From an uncultured Flavobacteriales bacterium (GTDB taxonomy: Bacteria > Bacteroidota > Bacteroidia > Palsa-965): a DNA stretch of 55,612 nt. Every line of letters starts with the position of its first letter. Positions within the stretch are counted from its first letter, which is position 1. The stretch covers positions 1-55,612 of the forward strand of contig CALJIF010000133.1 of NCBI GenBank assembly GCA_937974275.1, given 5' to 3'. The notes under the pieces were generated by a model, which worked only from the letters and a program-made list of their open reading frames with translations, searched no databases and was not told the DNA's origin. Below are positions 44,064 to 52,850 of the stretch, piece by piece. Position numbers and translations under genes: made by a program.

Positions 44064-44729
44064 TTAAGGAATGTTCATGAACTTATGCGTTTGCAACGAA
44101 ACATTCCAATGTGGATGTTGCATGACGTAATCGATGATCTGTGGTAACATTTCAGCGCTTTTACTCCATTCCGGCTGTAAAAACAATAAGCAATCGGGGC
44201 CCACTTTTGCAGCATTTTCTTCGGCCCAGCGGAAATCATCTTTGTTATAGACGATGACTTTTAATTCGTCTGCACGAAGGAAATTTTCTTCGCGAGGAGG
44301 AGACGTTTTTTTCGGTGAAAGACACACCCAGTCCCAATCGCCGGTTAGTGTGTAAGCGCCGGAAGTTTCAATGAATGTTTGCACGCCATGTTCTTTCATG
44401 CGACGCGTTAAATAATCCAATTGAAACGCACTGGGTTCTCCGCCCGTAACGACTATCGCTCGTGCCGGATATTGTAAGGTGTGCGCAACAATATCATCTG
44501 CAGCAGTTAACGGATGCGCATTAACGTCCCAACTTTCTTTCACATCGCACCAGTGACAGCCCACATCACATCCTCCTAAACGAATGAAATATGCAGGTTT
44601 TCCGGAGTGATGACCTTCGCCCTGGATGGTGTAAAATTCTTCCATCAGGGGCAAGGCTCTTCCTGAATTCAGCAGTGCACTTTGTTCGGGTGTTAATGAA
44701 GATGGCGTTACGTTGCCGATAAATTTCAT
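44064..44729 (-). CDS. queE: 7-carboxy-7-deazaguanine synthase QueE
   Basis: 221 residues from the ATG at 44729 (MKFIGNVTPSSL). The radical-SAM motif C54-x3-C58-x2-C61 lies in LGGCDVGCHWCDVKESW, preceded by EEFYTIQGEGHHSGKPA. VTGGEPSAFQLDYLTRRMKE is the usual GGEP SAM motif. It converts 6-carboxytetrahydropterin to 7-carboxy-7-deazaguanine for queuosine in tRNA. The other que genes are not in the window. A perfect TACCTTTG lies 4 nt before the ATG, inside the 19-nt gap to the M20 gene. Confidence 0.94.
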   Translation of the reverse strand: MKFIGNVTPSSLTPEQSALLNSGRALPLMEEFYTIQGEGHHSGKPAYFIRLGGCDVGCHWCDVKESWDVNAHPLTAADDIVAHTLQYPARAIVVTGGEPSAFQLDYLTRRMKEHGVQTFIETSGAYTLTGDWDWVCLSPKKTSPPREENFLRADELKVIVYNKDDFRWAEENAAKVGPDCLLFLQPEWSKSAEMLPQIIDYVMQHPHWNVSLQTHKFMNIP

Positions 44730-44733
44730 GCGA

Positions 44734-44760
44734 CAAAGGTAACGGGAATTATTTCCCCAA
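44734..44760 (-). promoter_or_regulatory. Candidate promoter of queE in a 19-nt intergenic gap
   Basis: TACCTTTG (44734-44741) with a TTG (44758-44760) 16 nt upstream, the latter inside the 3' end of the M20 gene. The ATG follows after 4 nt. One base short of the usual spacer range. Confidence 0.55.
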
Positions 44761-45960
44761 CAGCGCAGATGCTGCAATCCACGCCAGAAGTCCGGAGCCC
44801 ACTTCCAGCGATTTCGGATCTACATCAAATTCGGGCGTATGTACACCATGCGTATTGCGACCATCCGGTGATGCCGTACCTAAGCGATAAAAACAAACAG
44901 GTTTGCGTTGCGAAAACCACGCAAAATCTTCCGCGGTCATGCGTAATTCAAGTTCCTTAACCTGCTCTTCACCTAAATATTCTCGGGCTGCAGCACGTGC
45001 ATGATTTGTTACGTGATCATCGTTCACTAAAAACGGATATCCTTTCTCAATACGGAATTCGCAAGTACCGCCGGCATTTGCTGCAATTTCTTGGGCAACC
45101 TGCTGCATATAAGTATGTGCAGCCTCACGCCATTCTTCATTCATGGTGCGGAAGGTTCCCTGAAGTTTCACTTCTGCCGGAATAACGTTGGTAGCACCAA
45201 GTCCTTCAATTTTACCGAATGCCAGCACCGTTGGTGCATTATATTGTTTGAGCAACGCTATCGGTTCTTCCATAAAATCGCGTTGCAAACGATCGATGAT
45301 GCGTGCAGCAATAACCAATGGATTGATATAATCTTTAGGCATTGCAGCATGTCCGGGTTTACCTTTTACGGTAACGTGAAGCTCATCGGTAGAAGCCATG
45401 TACATGCCATTGCGAAAACCAACATAACCTGCAGGTAAACTTGGAAATACATGTTGCGCAATCAACAAGTCCGGTTCAGGATTTTCCAAAACGCCTTCAT
45501 CAATCATGAGTGAAGCACCACCGGGTAACACTTCTTCTCCGGGTTGAAAAATGAGTTTAATCGTTCCGGATAGATGTGCGCGAAGTCCGAATAAAATTTT
45601 TGCAGCACCGAGTAAACAGGTGGTATGCACATCGTGTCCGCAAGCATGCATCACTCCCGGATTTTTAGAAGCATACGTCGCATCACTTTTTTCTTGAATA
45701 GGCAAAGCATCTAAGTCGGCACGCAACGCCACCACTTTTCCGGGATGAGCACCTTCAATTATACCGACAATTCCTGTTGGTGTGCAACGTGTAGTGGTAA
45801 TGCCGACTTTATGCAGTTCTTCTTCTACAAAATTGGCCGTAGCGAATTCGTGAAATGAAAGTTCAGGATGTGCATGCAAGTGATGACGCACAAAGCTTAA
45901 GTGCGTCGCTAAAGTTTTCGCTTCTTTCTTGATGTAATCGGCAATGGAATGTGCATCCAT
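44749..45960 (-). CDS. M20-family metal-dependent amidohydrolase
   Basis: 403 residues. Metal-binding and catalytic elements are in place: HPELSFHE (31-38), ALRADLDALPI (79-88), C107/H109 in HACGHDVHTT, E142-E143 in QPGEEVLPGG, H170, and a late HTAEDFAWF-type segment (RMTAEDFAWFS). This fits aminoacylase/N-acyl-amino-acid amidohydrolases (AbgB/HipO-like). It is cytoplasmic with no signal peptide. It starts 2 nt after the stop of the TolB-like gene. Confidence 0.93.
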   Translation of the reverse strand: MDAHSIADYIKKEAKTLATHLSFVRHHLHAHPELSFHEFATANFVEEELHKVGITTTRCTPTGIVGIIEGAHPGKVVALRADLDALPIQEKSDATYASKNPGVMHACGHDVHTTCLLGAAKILFGLRAHLSGTIKLIFQPGEEVLPGGASLMIDEGVLENPEPDLLIAQHVFPSLPAGYVGFRNGMYMASTDELHVTVKGKPGHAAMPKDYINPLVIAARIIDRLQRDFMEEPIALLKQYNAPTVLAFGKIEGLGATNVIPAEVKLQGTFRTMNEEWREAAHTYMQQVAQEIAANAGGTCEFRIEKGYPFLVNDDHVTNHARAAAREYLGEEQVKELELRMTAEDFAWFSQRKPVCFYRLGTASPDGRNTHGVHTPEFDVDPKSLEVGSGLLAWIAASALLGK

Positions 45961-45962
45961 AC

Positions 45963-48900
45963 TTAAAAATCCAGGCTGAATGATAAGTATGTAGTGCGCG
46001 GCAATACCACACGATCTTCAACGCCCCAAGCCCAGTCAACACGCACAAAATAACCCCAGATGCGTGATCGTAATCCGAATCCGTAACCACCAACAATCGG
46101 TTCTTTGTGTGTAGTTAAAACAACAGTGATCGGATTTCCTGTTGATGAAACAACAGTTGTATTCAGTGAATTGTCCGGATCGTAAGGATTGGTGCCGGTC
46201 CATGCAGTACCGATATCACCGAAACCAACGACCTGGAAGTTGTTGATGAAATCACTGCGCAAAGGACGATTGAATAAATATCGGAATATCGGAACGCGCA
46301 ATTCGGAGTTGATGATCGCATAACTGTTTCCGTTACGAATATTCTGATAGAAGCCGCGCATAGGTGTTACGATAGTTTGATACGCATAACCTTTATCGGT
46401 AGCAATATTCACACTTTGATCAAATCGTGGAATCAGCCAGTTGTCTACACCGCCCATGTAATACACCAGTTTGTCGTTTCCGAACGATGTTGCTGCCGAG
46501 AAACGCGTTGCCCATACAATTTCGCGATGCACTTTTTGATAATAACGGAGATCGAATCCGGCAACGTATAAATCGTTTTTCAATCTGCGGTTGTCTTTGT
46601 TTTCTGCGCGTACCAAGCTGTCCAAGCCCTGGAAGGTTTCGAAGAAAACTTTGAAACGCAAACCATTGTACAAGTTAAGTCCGCGCTTAATGGTATTGTC
46701 GTAAATCAATTCTACTTTGGCGTTGGCCGAATTGTAATGAATGCTGTTCCGGTTGAGATTCACGAAATCCGTAGCCAAAAATGTGCGACGGTCATTACGA
46801 TAGCCGGCATACATGCGCACTGCAAGCACTTCATTAAATGGATAGCGCAATCCATAGCGTCCTTCGTGTGTGTAAATTCTACTTAACGTTCCGCCACCGC
46901 TGCTCACATTGAGGAAGCCCTGACGGTGCAACATGATGAACTTATCCCAACGGCGTAATCGATCCTCGAACAACAACACGTATTCGTTGCTTTTCAAATC
47001 GGCTGATAAACGCACACCACCGGTTACCTTGTGATCTTCCAACAAATCGGTTAATCCGATCTTGAATAATCCTGTAAATCCGGGATTCAAATAAATGGGT
47101 GCGCCACCTCCAGAAAAGCGCTGATAGCCGGCATTGAGGAAGCTGTTGTCCAGTTGACTCTGGAAATATTCTGTGGTAAACTGAACTTTATAGTTACGAA
47201 TAATCGGCAACACAAATACATCCCGCGCCGGTCCGGTTTTAGTAGAATCCGGCAGTGTATCTGGCGAAGCAACCTTGGTTGGAGGAGGAGGAACATTGGC
47301 CTCGTAGGTTCTTGGTTTCGTTCCTTCAAACTGGTAATTACCAATGTCGATTTTGGTAGAATCTTTTTTGGCCTGATCGCGCTGTGCCGGATTTTCATAC
47401 ACCTTCACTGTTTGCATGGGTTTTCCGGAAGGTGCAGTGGTCTTTTTCGTACGGTCGATAGAATCTAATTCCGCTTCAATTTTGGTCAACTCAATCACAC
47501 GATCGCGATACGGCGTATGAATTAATTTTTTGCCGGTAAGTGAAGCATAAGGCAGTAAGTCTTCCGTGTAAATATGATAACGTCCATCGTGATAAACGAC
47601 TTCTGCTAATTTATTTGCACCGGGAGCAATGTGTTGTTCCAAAATACCAAACTTGTAGTTGGTAATCGGCATACTGCGTGCGAAATAACGGTAATGTTCT
47701 ACGGTATCTACATACGCAATTGCGCTGTCGAAATAACCTACGTAGCGATTCTTGATACCGTTCTGATCGCTGAGGTATGAAAAGCGAACATCATCGTACG
47801 GCTGGCATTGCAGTTCGTTCACATTCGGCGTATTCGTGATGCGACGCAAAACATTCGACTTCGACGACCAATTGTAAACGAATAAGTCATACGACTTGAT
47901 TAATTTCTGATTCGGTTCAATGGTCTTGATGGTATCATTATCGCGATTGGAACTGAATACAATGTTTTTTCCTCCGTCAATAAAAGACGGATTAAGATCG
48001 TCCCATATATCGTTGGTAATTTGTGTTGTAGAGCCGCCTGAAATGGCATAGACAAAAATGTCCGTTTGTCCTTTCTGCACCGCCGACATCACGAAAAACT
48101 TACCATCCGGCGAATAGCTGTAATCAATGATCTTGATAAAGTTGTACACCGGTTTCACAATTTTGGATCCGTCCTCGATGGTATAAATCACCAAAAAAGT
48201 TTCACCTTCTTTTTCGTAAAACCACGACAACAATTGCCCCGACGGATGCCAGGCTACCAGCGGATACGAGAAATCGTTCACGCGATCCAGCTTCTGTCCT
48301 TTCTTAAACAAACGTTTCTTCTTGCCCGTAGCCAAATCCAATAGCCACAACTTCACCTGACCCATTTCGTTCGTTACGTAGGTCATGTATTTGCCGTCGG
48401 GACTAACTTTCGCCTGATTGTAAGCGCGGTTACTTTTTACTTTCCGCACCATTTCTTTTCCGCGTGGAAGTGTTCGCGTGGTATCGTTGAACGCAAATTT
48501 TTTGGAATAATAATTTTGCCAGTCGAATGTGAGGTTGCGCATATTCACACCCAACACGAACAAGAACGAGCTTTCTACATTCCTGCTGACTTTAGTCATG
48601 TACAGGATGTTCGGAATTACCGCAGGACTGTATTTTTCCGCGATGTAATACCAAATGGAATGTCCTGCGATTGCAGCATCATCACCGGTTAAGTGATTGA
48701 ATTTCTTAAAACGCCCTGCCGTAATACCATCACGTACACGATTGTCTACATCCGTATTCCAACCTTTACCTACGTATGATACGAGACCTTTGATGTACCA
48801 TTCCGGCAATGCCAGCAACGTAGAATTTTTTGCCATATCGCGCACGTTACCGCCGTACATCATTTGGTTAACGATGACTTCCGCTATTCCCGAACGAATT

Positions 48901-49322
48901 TGTTCTTCAAAGCGCACATGGTCGCCTTCAAAATACAGAAACACTTTTCTTCCCACAATGCGCGTCATACCGCCCACATTAGAACCGTCATCGGTACTTA
49001 AACCGACATTACTCTGTTTAAAATCTTCTTGTTTGTTGTAAACGATAAACTGAATACGCTCGTTGAGGGAATAGTCGAAAAAGCGTTCCACTTCCGCAAT
49101 CTGCACTTTCGCTGCTTTAGCGGTGTAAATGGCCAGTTCTTTTCCTCCCGTGTTGTAGTACACCTCGTACTTATCGAACTTGATAAAGTTCCATTTGAAA
49201 TCCTGATACTGCACGCGGTTCTTTCCGAATTCTGTTTGAGAACCGTTGTAAAACTGAGCGTAAAGCGGCACAAGTGTCGGAAAACACCAGGCAAGAAGTA
49301 TAGCAATGAGTCGAATCTTCAT
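45963..49322 (-). CDS. Giant TolB-like envelope protein: degenerate gluzincin domain, propeller, outer-membrane barrel
   Basis: 1119 residues with a signal peptide (about 1-22). Residues about 40-270 resemble the peptidase-MA gluzincin fold (KYEVYYNTGGKELAIYTAKA, LPEWYIKGLVSYV), but the HExxH zinc helix is absent: the matching helix reads IRSGIAEVIVNQMM (142-155). A TolB/PD40 propeller follows (about 300-570), then a low-complexity Pro/Lys/Thr linker (about 630-710) and a C-terminal beta-barrel (about 720-1119) ending in LSFSLDF. Such proteins are widespread in Bacteroidota and often labelled TolB or bacterial surface antigen; their job is not known. The layout suggests an outer-membrane assembly or scaffold factor. 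Confidence 0.82.
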   Translation of the reverse strand: MKIRLIAILLAWCFPTLVPLYAQFYNGSQTEFGKNRVQYQDFKWNFIKFDKYEVYYNTGGKELAIYTAKAAKVQIAEVERFFDYSLNERIQFIVYNKQEDFKQSNVGLSTDDGSNVGGMTRIVGRKVFLYFEGDHVRFEEQIRSGIAEVIVNQMMYGGNVRDMAKNSTLLALPEWYIKGLVSYVGKGWNTDVDNRVRDGITAGRFKKFNHLTGDDAAIAGHSIWYYIAEKYSPAVIPNILYMTKVSRNVESSFLFVLGVNMRNLTFDWQNYYSKKFAFNDTTRTLPRGKEMVRKVKSNRAYNQAKVSPDGKYMTYVTNEMGQVKLWLLDLATGKKKRLFKKGQKLDRVNDFSYPLVAWHPSGQLLSWFYEKEGETFLVIYTIEDGSKIVKPVYNFIKIIDYSYSPDGKFFVMSAVQKGQTDIFVYAISGGSTTQITNDIWDDLNPSFIDGGKNIVFSSNRDNDTIKTIEPNQKLIKSYDLFVYNWSSKSNVLRRITNTPNVNELQCQPYDDVRFSYLSDQNGIKNRYVGYFDSAIAYVDTVEHYRYFARSMPITNYKFGILEQHIAPGANKLAEVVYHDGRYHIYTEDLLPYASLTGKKLIHTPYRDRVIELTKIEAELDSIDRTKKTTAPSGKPMQTVKVYENPAQRDQAKKDSTKIDIGNYQFEGTKPRTYEANVPPPPTKVASPDTLPDSTKTGPARDVFVLPIIRNYKVQFTTEYFQSQLDNSFLNAGYQRFSGGGAPIYLNPGFTGLFKIGLTDLLEDHKVTGGVRLSADLKSNEYVLLFEDRLRRWDKFIMLHRQGFLNVSSGGGTLSRIYTHEGRYGLRYPFNEVLAVRMYAGYRNDRRTFLATDFVNLNRNSIHYNSANAKVELIYDNTIKRGLNLYNGLRFKVFFETFQGLDSLVRAENKDNRRLKNDLYVAGFDLRYYQKVHREIVWATRFSAATSFGNDKLVYYMGGVDNWLIPRFDQSVNIATDKGYAYQTIVTPMRGFYQNIRNGNSYAIINSELRVPIFRYLFNRPLRSDFINNFQVVGFGDIGTAWTGTNPYDPDNSLNTTVVSSTGNPITVVLTTHKEPIVGGYGFGLRSRIWGYFVRVDWAWGVEDRVVLPRTTYLSFSLDF

Positions 49323-49455
49323 GTGTAGTAGCGCGCCCGTAAGATCAAAACAAGCCGACGGGCAATTAGTTCACGTTATCTAACTCCAAACCCTAAAGTT
49401 AGCCAAGAATACGGGGAATGACAAAACAACAGGCGATTACTTTGCAAGAGGGCGT

Positions 49456-49463
49456 TACCTTTG
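49456..49463 (+). promoter_or_regulatory. TAnnTTTG -7 element 5 nt before the MBL hydrolase start
   Basis: TACCTTTG is followed by five bases and the ATG at 49469. It lies downstream of an alternative ATG at 49418, which supports 49469 as the real start. No -33 TTG seen. Confidence 0.5.
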
Positions 49464-49468
49464 TGTAT

Positions 49469-50110
49469 ATGGTAACCATTCAGCAATTTTCTTTTAACCC
49501 GTTTTACGAAAATACATACGTGCTTTCCGACGAAACCGGCGCTTGTGTCATCATTGATCCCGGTTGTCATGTGGCCGATGAAGAGCAGGAACTGGAGGCG
49601 TATATCGTAAAGAACAACTTGCGTCCGGAACATTTGTTGCTTACGCACGGACATGTGGATCACGTTTTCGGTAATCATTTTGTGACTCAACGTTGGGGTT
49701 TGGGAATTACGGTGCATCCTATGGATATTCCTACGTTACAGGCATTTCCTCAGGTTTGTGCGATGTACGGATTTCACGGTTATGTGCAAGATGCACCAAG
49801 CGCGTTATTGCAGGAGGGAACGTCGGTGAAGTTTGGTGTGACAGAATTGGACGTGTTTTTTACGCCCGGTCATTCTCCCGGAAGTGTTTGTTTTTATCAT
49901 CGTGATCAGGGTTTTGTTATTGGAGGCGATGTGTTATTTGAAGGCAGTATAGGCCGCACCGATTTGCCCGGTGGAAATTTTGATGTGTTGGCACACAGCA
50001 TACGCACGAAATTGTATGTTCTTCCCGACGCAACGGTAGTACATCCCGGTCACGGTCCGGCGACCACTATTGGTCGCGAGAAGCGAAGCAATCCATTTGT
50101 AATGGCGTAG
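49469..50110 (+). CDS. MBL-fold metallo-hydrolase (glyoxalase II-like)
   Basis: 213 residues from the ATG at 49469 (MVTIQQFSFNPFYENTYVL), the start typical of homologues; an ATG at 49418 would add 17 residues. The metal motif H60-G-H62-V-D64-H65 is complete, with later ligands in FTPGHSPGSV, FVIGGDVLFEGSIGRTDLPGG and VVHPGHGP. This is the compact glyoxalase II-like group without the C-terminal substrate domain of GloB. It probably hydrolyses a thioester; the substrate is unknown. It is divergent from the giant TolB-like gene. Confidence 0.92.
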   Translation: MVTIQQFSFNPFYENTYVLSDETGACVIIDPGCHVADEEQELEAYIVKNNLRPEHLLLTHGHVDHVFGNHFVTQRWGLGITVHPMDIPTLQAFPQVCAMYGFHGYVQDAPSALLQEGTSVKFGVTELDVFFTPGHSPGSVCFYHRDQGFVIGGDVLFEGSIGRTDLPGGNFDVLAHSIRTKLYVLPDATVVHPGHGPATTIGREKRSNPFVMA

Positions 50111-50234
50111 TGACCGGATAGCGTCAAAATCAATCCGATTATTAACGTAACGCGTTTTCATACTATTCTCCGTGTGAAGTTTTAACCACCGTGCGTCTTT
50201 CAGTAAAGACAGCAACAATTTAAAACTACATCAC

Positions 50235-51101
50235 ATGAAAACGTTCTATTCTATCATCATCAGTTTGCTGGCGACAGCGCAACTGTTCGCTCAAGGCGGC
50301 ACCACAGGCGACTTAAAAGTTACCGTACTGGATGAAAAACAACAGCCGATGTTCGGGGCGATTGCGGTTATTACCGCCGGCGGCCCTATGCATCATGGCA
50401 CTACCGATGAGGCCGGCAATTACACATTCCGCGCATTGAATCCGGGAAGCTACTCCGTTAAAGTGCAAATGACGGGTTATAAAAATTACACCAAAGAACA
50501 AATTGCGGTTGATGCCGGTAAGACGGCTTACGTGTCGTACACCATGCAACTGAAGCAAGATGCGAATGATTCTGCTGTGGTAGTGATTACAGCAGTACGC
50601 GGTCCGGTAGATCCAACTTACACGGTTATGACAACGATAGGTCCGGATCAAGTGAAACACATGGCGGCTCCGCGTGGTGACGTGCAGGGAATGATTATCG
50701 CTACTTGTTCTTCGTGCAGTGAAGGTGAAGGTGGACAACTGGTGATGCGCGGTTCGCGCGAAGGTGCAACAACAGTATTTGTGGATGGAGAGAAAGCATA
50801 CGGCAGCTTCAGCGTTCCGGCACTTTCCATAGAACAGGTTTCTGTATTGTCAGGTGGTATTCCCGCTGAGTTTGGTGATTTATCGGGTGGTGCAGTCATC
50901 ATTACGACAAAAAGTTATTACAGCGGTATGAACTACAAAGAGAATATGTATTTGCAAGCTGCACGTGAAGCGGAAGCACGCAAGAAAAAAGAGCTGGAAG
51001 AAAAAGGAATTCGTAAAGACGACGGACAGCAAATTATAGAACAACAACAACCTGTACCTGCTCCTGCGCCGGTGGAGCAACCTAAGGAAGGCGGCAATTG
51101 A
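50235..51101 (+). CDS. Barrel-less TonB-plug protein with carboxypeptidase-regulatory domain
   Basis: 288 residues. Signal peptide (about 1-19), a CarboxypepD_reg-like domain (about 24-108; LKVTVLDEKQQPMFGAIAVI, GNYTFRALNPGSYSVKVQM), then a TonB-dependent-receptor plug domain (about 128-226; LVMRGSREGATTVFVDGEKA, IEQVSVLSGGIPAEFGDLSG). Where the 22-strand barrel should begin, the protein instead turns into a charged helix (about 240-262) and a Gln/Pro tail (PVPAPAPVEQP) and stops normally. A CSSC pair (158-161) precedes the plug core. It is probably a periplasmic protein that uses the plug fold to bind a partner. No broken barrel remnant follows, so it looks like a real short protein. Confidence 0.85.
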   Translation: MKTFYSIIISLLATAQLFAQGGTTGDLKVTVLDEKQQPMFGAIAVITAGGPMHHGTTDEAGNYTFRALNPGSYSVKVQMTGYKNYTKEQIAVDAGKTAYVSYTMQLKQDANDSAVVVITAVRGPVDPTYTVMTTIGPDQVKHMAAPRGDVQGMIIATCSSCSEGEGGQLVMRGSREGATTVFVDGEKAYGSFSVPALSIEQVSVLSGGIPAEFGDLSGGAVIITTKSYYSGMNYKENMYLQAAREAEARKKKELEEKGIRKDDGQQIIEQQQPVPAPAPVEQPKEGGN

Positions 51102-51105
51102 ACCC

Positions 51106-51242
51106 AAATCGTGCATTAAAAAATGCACAATTTGCCGAAGGCCGATAGAAACAATGTTTCATCGGGGTTAACCGAGATGCTTGCGCGCAAAAGCGGGACA
51201 CAACGCAGTAGTGCATTACATTTCTACTGCATCATCTCGGTT
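51106..51242. ncRNA. Densely folded intergenic segment, possible structured RNA
   Basis: Three successive inverted repeats fill the segment: GTGCATT/AATGCAC (51111-51128, extended by AAAT/ATTT), CCGAT-a-GAAAC/GTTTC-ATCGG (51142-51165), and a perfect long-range pair AACCGAGATG/CATCTCGGTT (51170-51179 with 51233-51242) that encloses GCAGTAG/CTACTGC (51205-51230) and the palindrome TTGCGCGCAA (51181-51190). It lies between convergent genes and does not match any RNA family I can recall. The first hairpin may simply terminate the plug gene. Confidence 0.4.
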
Positions 51243-51295
51243 GAAGTCACCGACGCGGGTGTTGCATGTGAATGATTTATTCGCTGTGCAATCCA

Positions 51296-51332
51296 CAAAA
51301 AGGGGCTGTCATCTTTACGATGCAGCCCCTTT
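51296..51332 (-). terminator. Strong intrinsic terminator of the outer-membrane gene
   Basis: AAAGGGGCTG (51299-51308) pairs with CAGCCCCTTT (51323-51332), with an inner CATC/GATG pair and a TTTAC loop. On the minus strand it is followed by a T-run. It starts 20 nt after the stop at 51353. Confidence 0.85.
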
Positions 51333-51352
51333 GAGGTGTGTGTGGTGGTGTG

Positions 51353-52033
51353 TTATATTTTTTGATGAATTGTTTGGCGGTTCTTATAAATCACCCAATT
51401 CCATCCTAATCCTGCTGAAACACGTAATTCGCCCAACGATAACTGTGGTCCGTACAAAGGACGGTAGGTGCCCATCAGGTATTGCGCTTCAACAAAAAAG
51501 TGAAAAATGCGTTGTCCGAAAAAGTTAATTCCTACATGTGGTCCCCAGGTTGGAGTAATGCTCATCGGAACGGGATATTCTTCCCAAACCAATGTTGGCG
51601 GTTTCGGAATGTCGAGCGGATTAATTTGCACTAAACTCATGCCGCTGCGTACACCAATAAAAGGATCAATTAAACTTTTCTTTAATAAGTGCCAGGATCC
51701 TCCAATTTGCAACGAGTGATTATGTTTCATTCCACCCGGATCTTTGCTTTTGTTGACGAAATAAAAAGCATCACCGCGTAACGAAAATCGGTTCGTGAAA
51801 TAGTATTCTGCAGTGCCGTGAATGTAAATATTGGTGCGTCCTCCGGAAATAGCCGCTGACTCATCACCTAAAAATCCGGTGACACTCCATGCGGGTGTAA
51901 TGGTTGCCTGTGTGCGCAACAGACCTTCCAATGAAGTGAGTGAATGTGTGTTGTTATCGGGTGCCGGTTGATCCTGAGCAAATAAAGCAGGACTCAAGAA
52001 CAGGGCAACGAGTAATGGTTTCAACGTTTTCAT
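51353..52033 (-). CDS. Small outer-membrane beta-barrel protein
   Basis: 226 residues with a signal peptide (about 1-19, LFAQ). The mature part alternates polar and hydrophobic residues in strands of 9-12 (YIHGTAEYYFTNRFSLRGDAFYFVN, HSLQIGGSWHLL, DPFIGVRSGMSLVQI, FFVEAQYLMGTY, LRVSAGLGWNWVIY), fitting an eight-stranded barrel. I recognise no specific family. It follows a second barrel gene by 18 nt, and that gap contains a perfect AGGAGG 9 nt before the ATG, rare in this phylum. Confidence 0.75.
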   Translation of the reverse strand: MKTLKPLLVALFLSPALFAQDQPAPDNNTHSLTSLEGLLRTQATITPAWSVTGFLGDESAAISGGRTNIYIHGTAEYYFTNRFSLRGDAFYFVNKSKDPGGMKHNHSLQIGGSWHLLKKSLIDPFIGVRSGMSLVQINPLDIPKPPTLVWEEYPVPMSITPTWGPHVGINFFGQRIFHFFVEAQYLMGTYRPLYGPQLSLGELRVSAGLGWNWVIYKNRQTIHQKI

Positions 52034-52042
52034 ATGCTGTTT

Positions 52043-52048
52043 CCTCCT
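52043..52048 (-). promoter_or_regulatory. Canonical Shine-Dalgarno AGGAGG before an outer-membrane gene
   Basis: AGGAGG on the minus strand, 9 nt before the ATG at 52033. Nearly all other starts in the window lack such a site. Confidence 0.6.
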
Positions 52049-52051
52049 GTA

Positions 52052-52753
52052 TTAATAACCTACTTTATCTTCTTCTTTATCAATCGGCTTTTTATCCTGT
52101 ACGCCTTTAATTTTCTTCTTCCACAAATCGGCGAAGCGATAATTAATACTCCAGGTAACGAGGAGATGTCCTTCCAGTCCGGCTTCGTTGGCTTCATCCA
52201 CGTACAAAAATTTATCGCCGTTGGTGGCAGTGCGCTCTTCGGTATGCAGTCCCATTCCTAAATGCATCATGTATTGTGCCGTCATGGAAAAATCGAAGCG
52301 CTCGGTAAATGGTAAATGAAATCCTAAACCACCTTGTACAGCTGAACTCCAGCGCGATTCTTCGGCAACATACCACGGGTTATTCGAAGTTACTCGGGTG
52401 TAATCGAAACAGTGGCCTGCAATAAAAAACGGCTGCAATTTTAGCGGACGATTTTCCGTGTAAGCAAACGGAGGATAAAACAACACCGACCAACCAATGT
52501 GATAATCCGTGCGATTACCAACAGAGCCAATTCCGCTGGTGATGTAGTCCGCAAACCATTCGGTGTTTACATATTCCAGTAAACGCAAACGCATTTGTCC
52601 GCCGAATCCTACGCCGGGTCCGGAGTGGCCGGAAAATAGACTATTTGTAGAACGCACACCTACGCTGATTTCACCGGGACGATGAATGCCGCGTTGCGCT
52701 TGTGTCGTGATGAAGGCAAATGCCATAAGCATCACAAGCATCAATTTTTTCAT
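52052..52753 (-). CDS. Outer-membrane beta-barrel protein
   Basis: 233 residues from the ATG at 52753 (MKKLMLVMLMAFAFITTQAQ, a clear signal peptide); the frame extends upstream to 52873 but that would overlap recX. Repeated amphipathic strands (ISVGVRSTNSLFSG, VGFGGQMRLRLLEYVN, IGWSVLFYPPFAY, SAVQGGLGFHLPF, FDFSMTAQYMMHLGMGLH, LVTWSINYRFADL) suggest an eight-stranded barrel, with a short charged C-terminal tail. It probably shares a transcript with the barrel gene downstream. No named family recognised. Confidence 0.75.
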   Translation of the reverse strand: MKKLMLVMLMAFAFITTQAQRGIHRPGEISVGVRSTNSLFSGHSGPGVGFGGQMRLRLLEYVNTEWFADYITSGIGSVGNRTDYHIGWSVLFYPPFAYTENRPLKLQPFFIAGHCFDYTRVTSNNPWYVAEESRWSSAVQGGLGFHLPFTERFDFSMTAQYMMHLGMGLHTEERTATNGDKFLYVDEANEAGLEGHLLVTWSINYRFADLWKKKIKGVQDKKPIDKEEDKVGY

Positions 52754-52850
52754 AGTGATTGTTGGGTTAAGGTGAACTAAAATAGAACAATTCCCTGTTT
52801 TAACAATAAGTCGAAAAAAAGTTGCTAATGTTGCGTCATCAGTTTTGTTC

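Noticed and set aside
51181..51528. Plus-strand open frame of 115 codons
   Set aside because: It runs through the hairpin region and terminator and antisense to the outer-membrane gene; no domain pattern.
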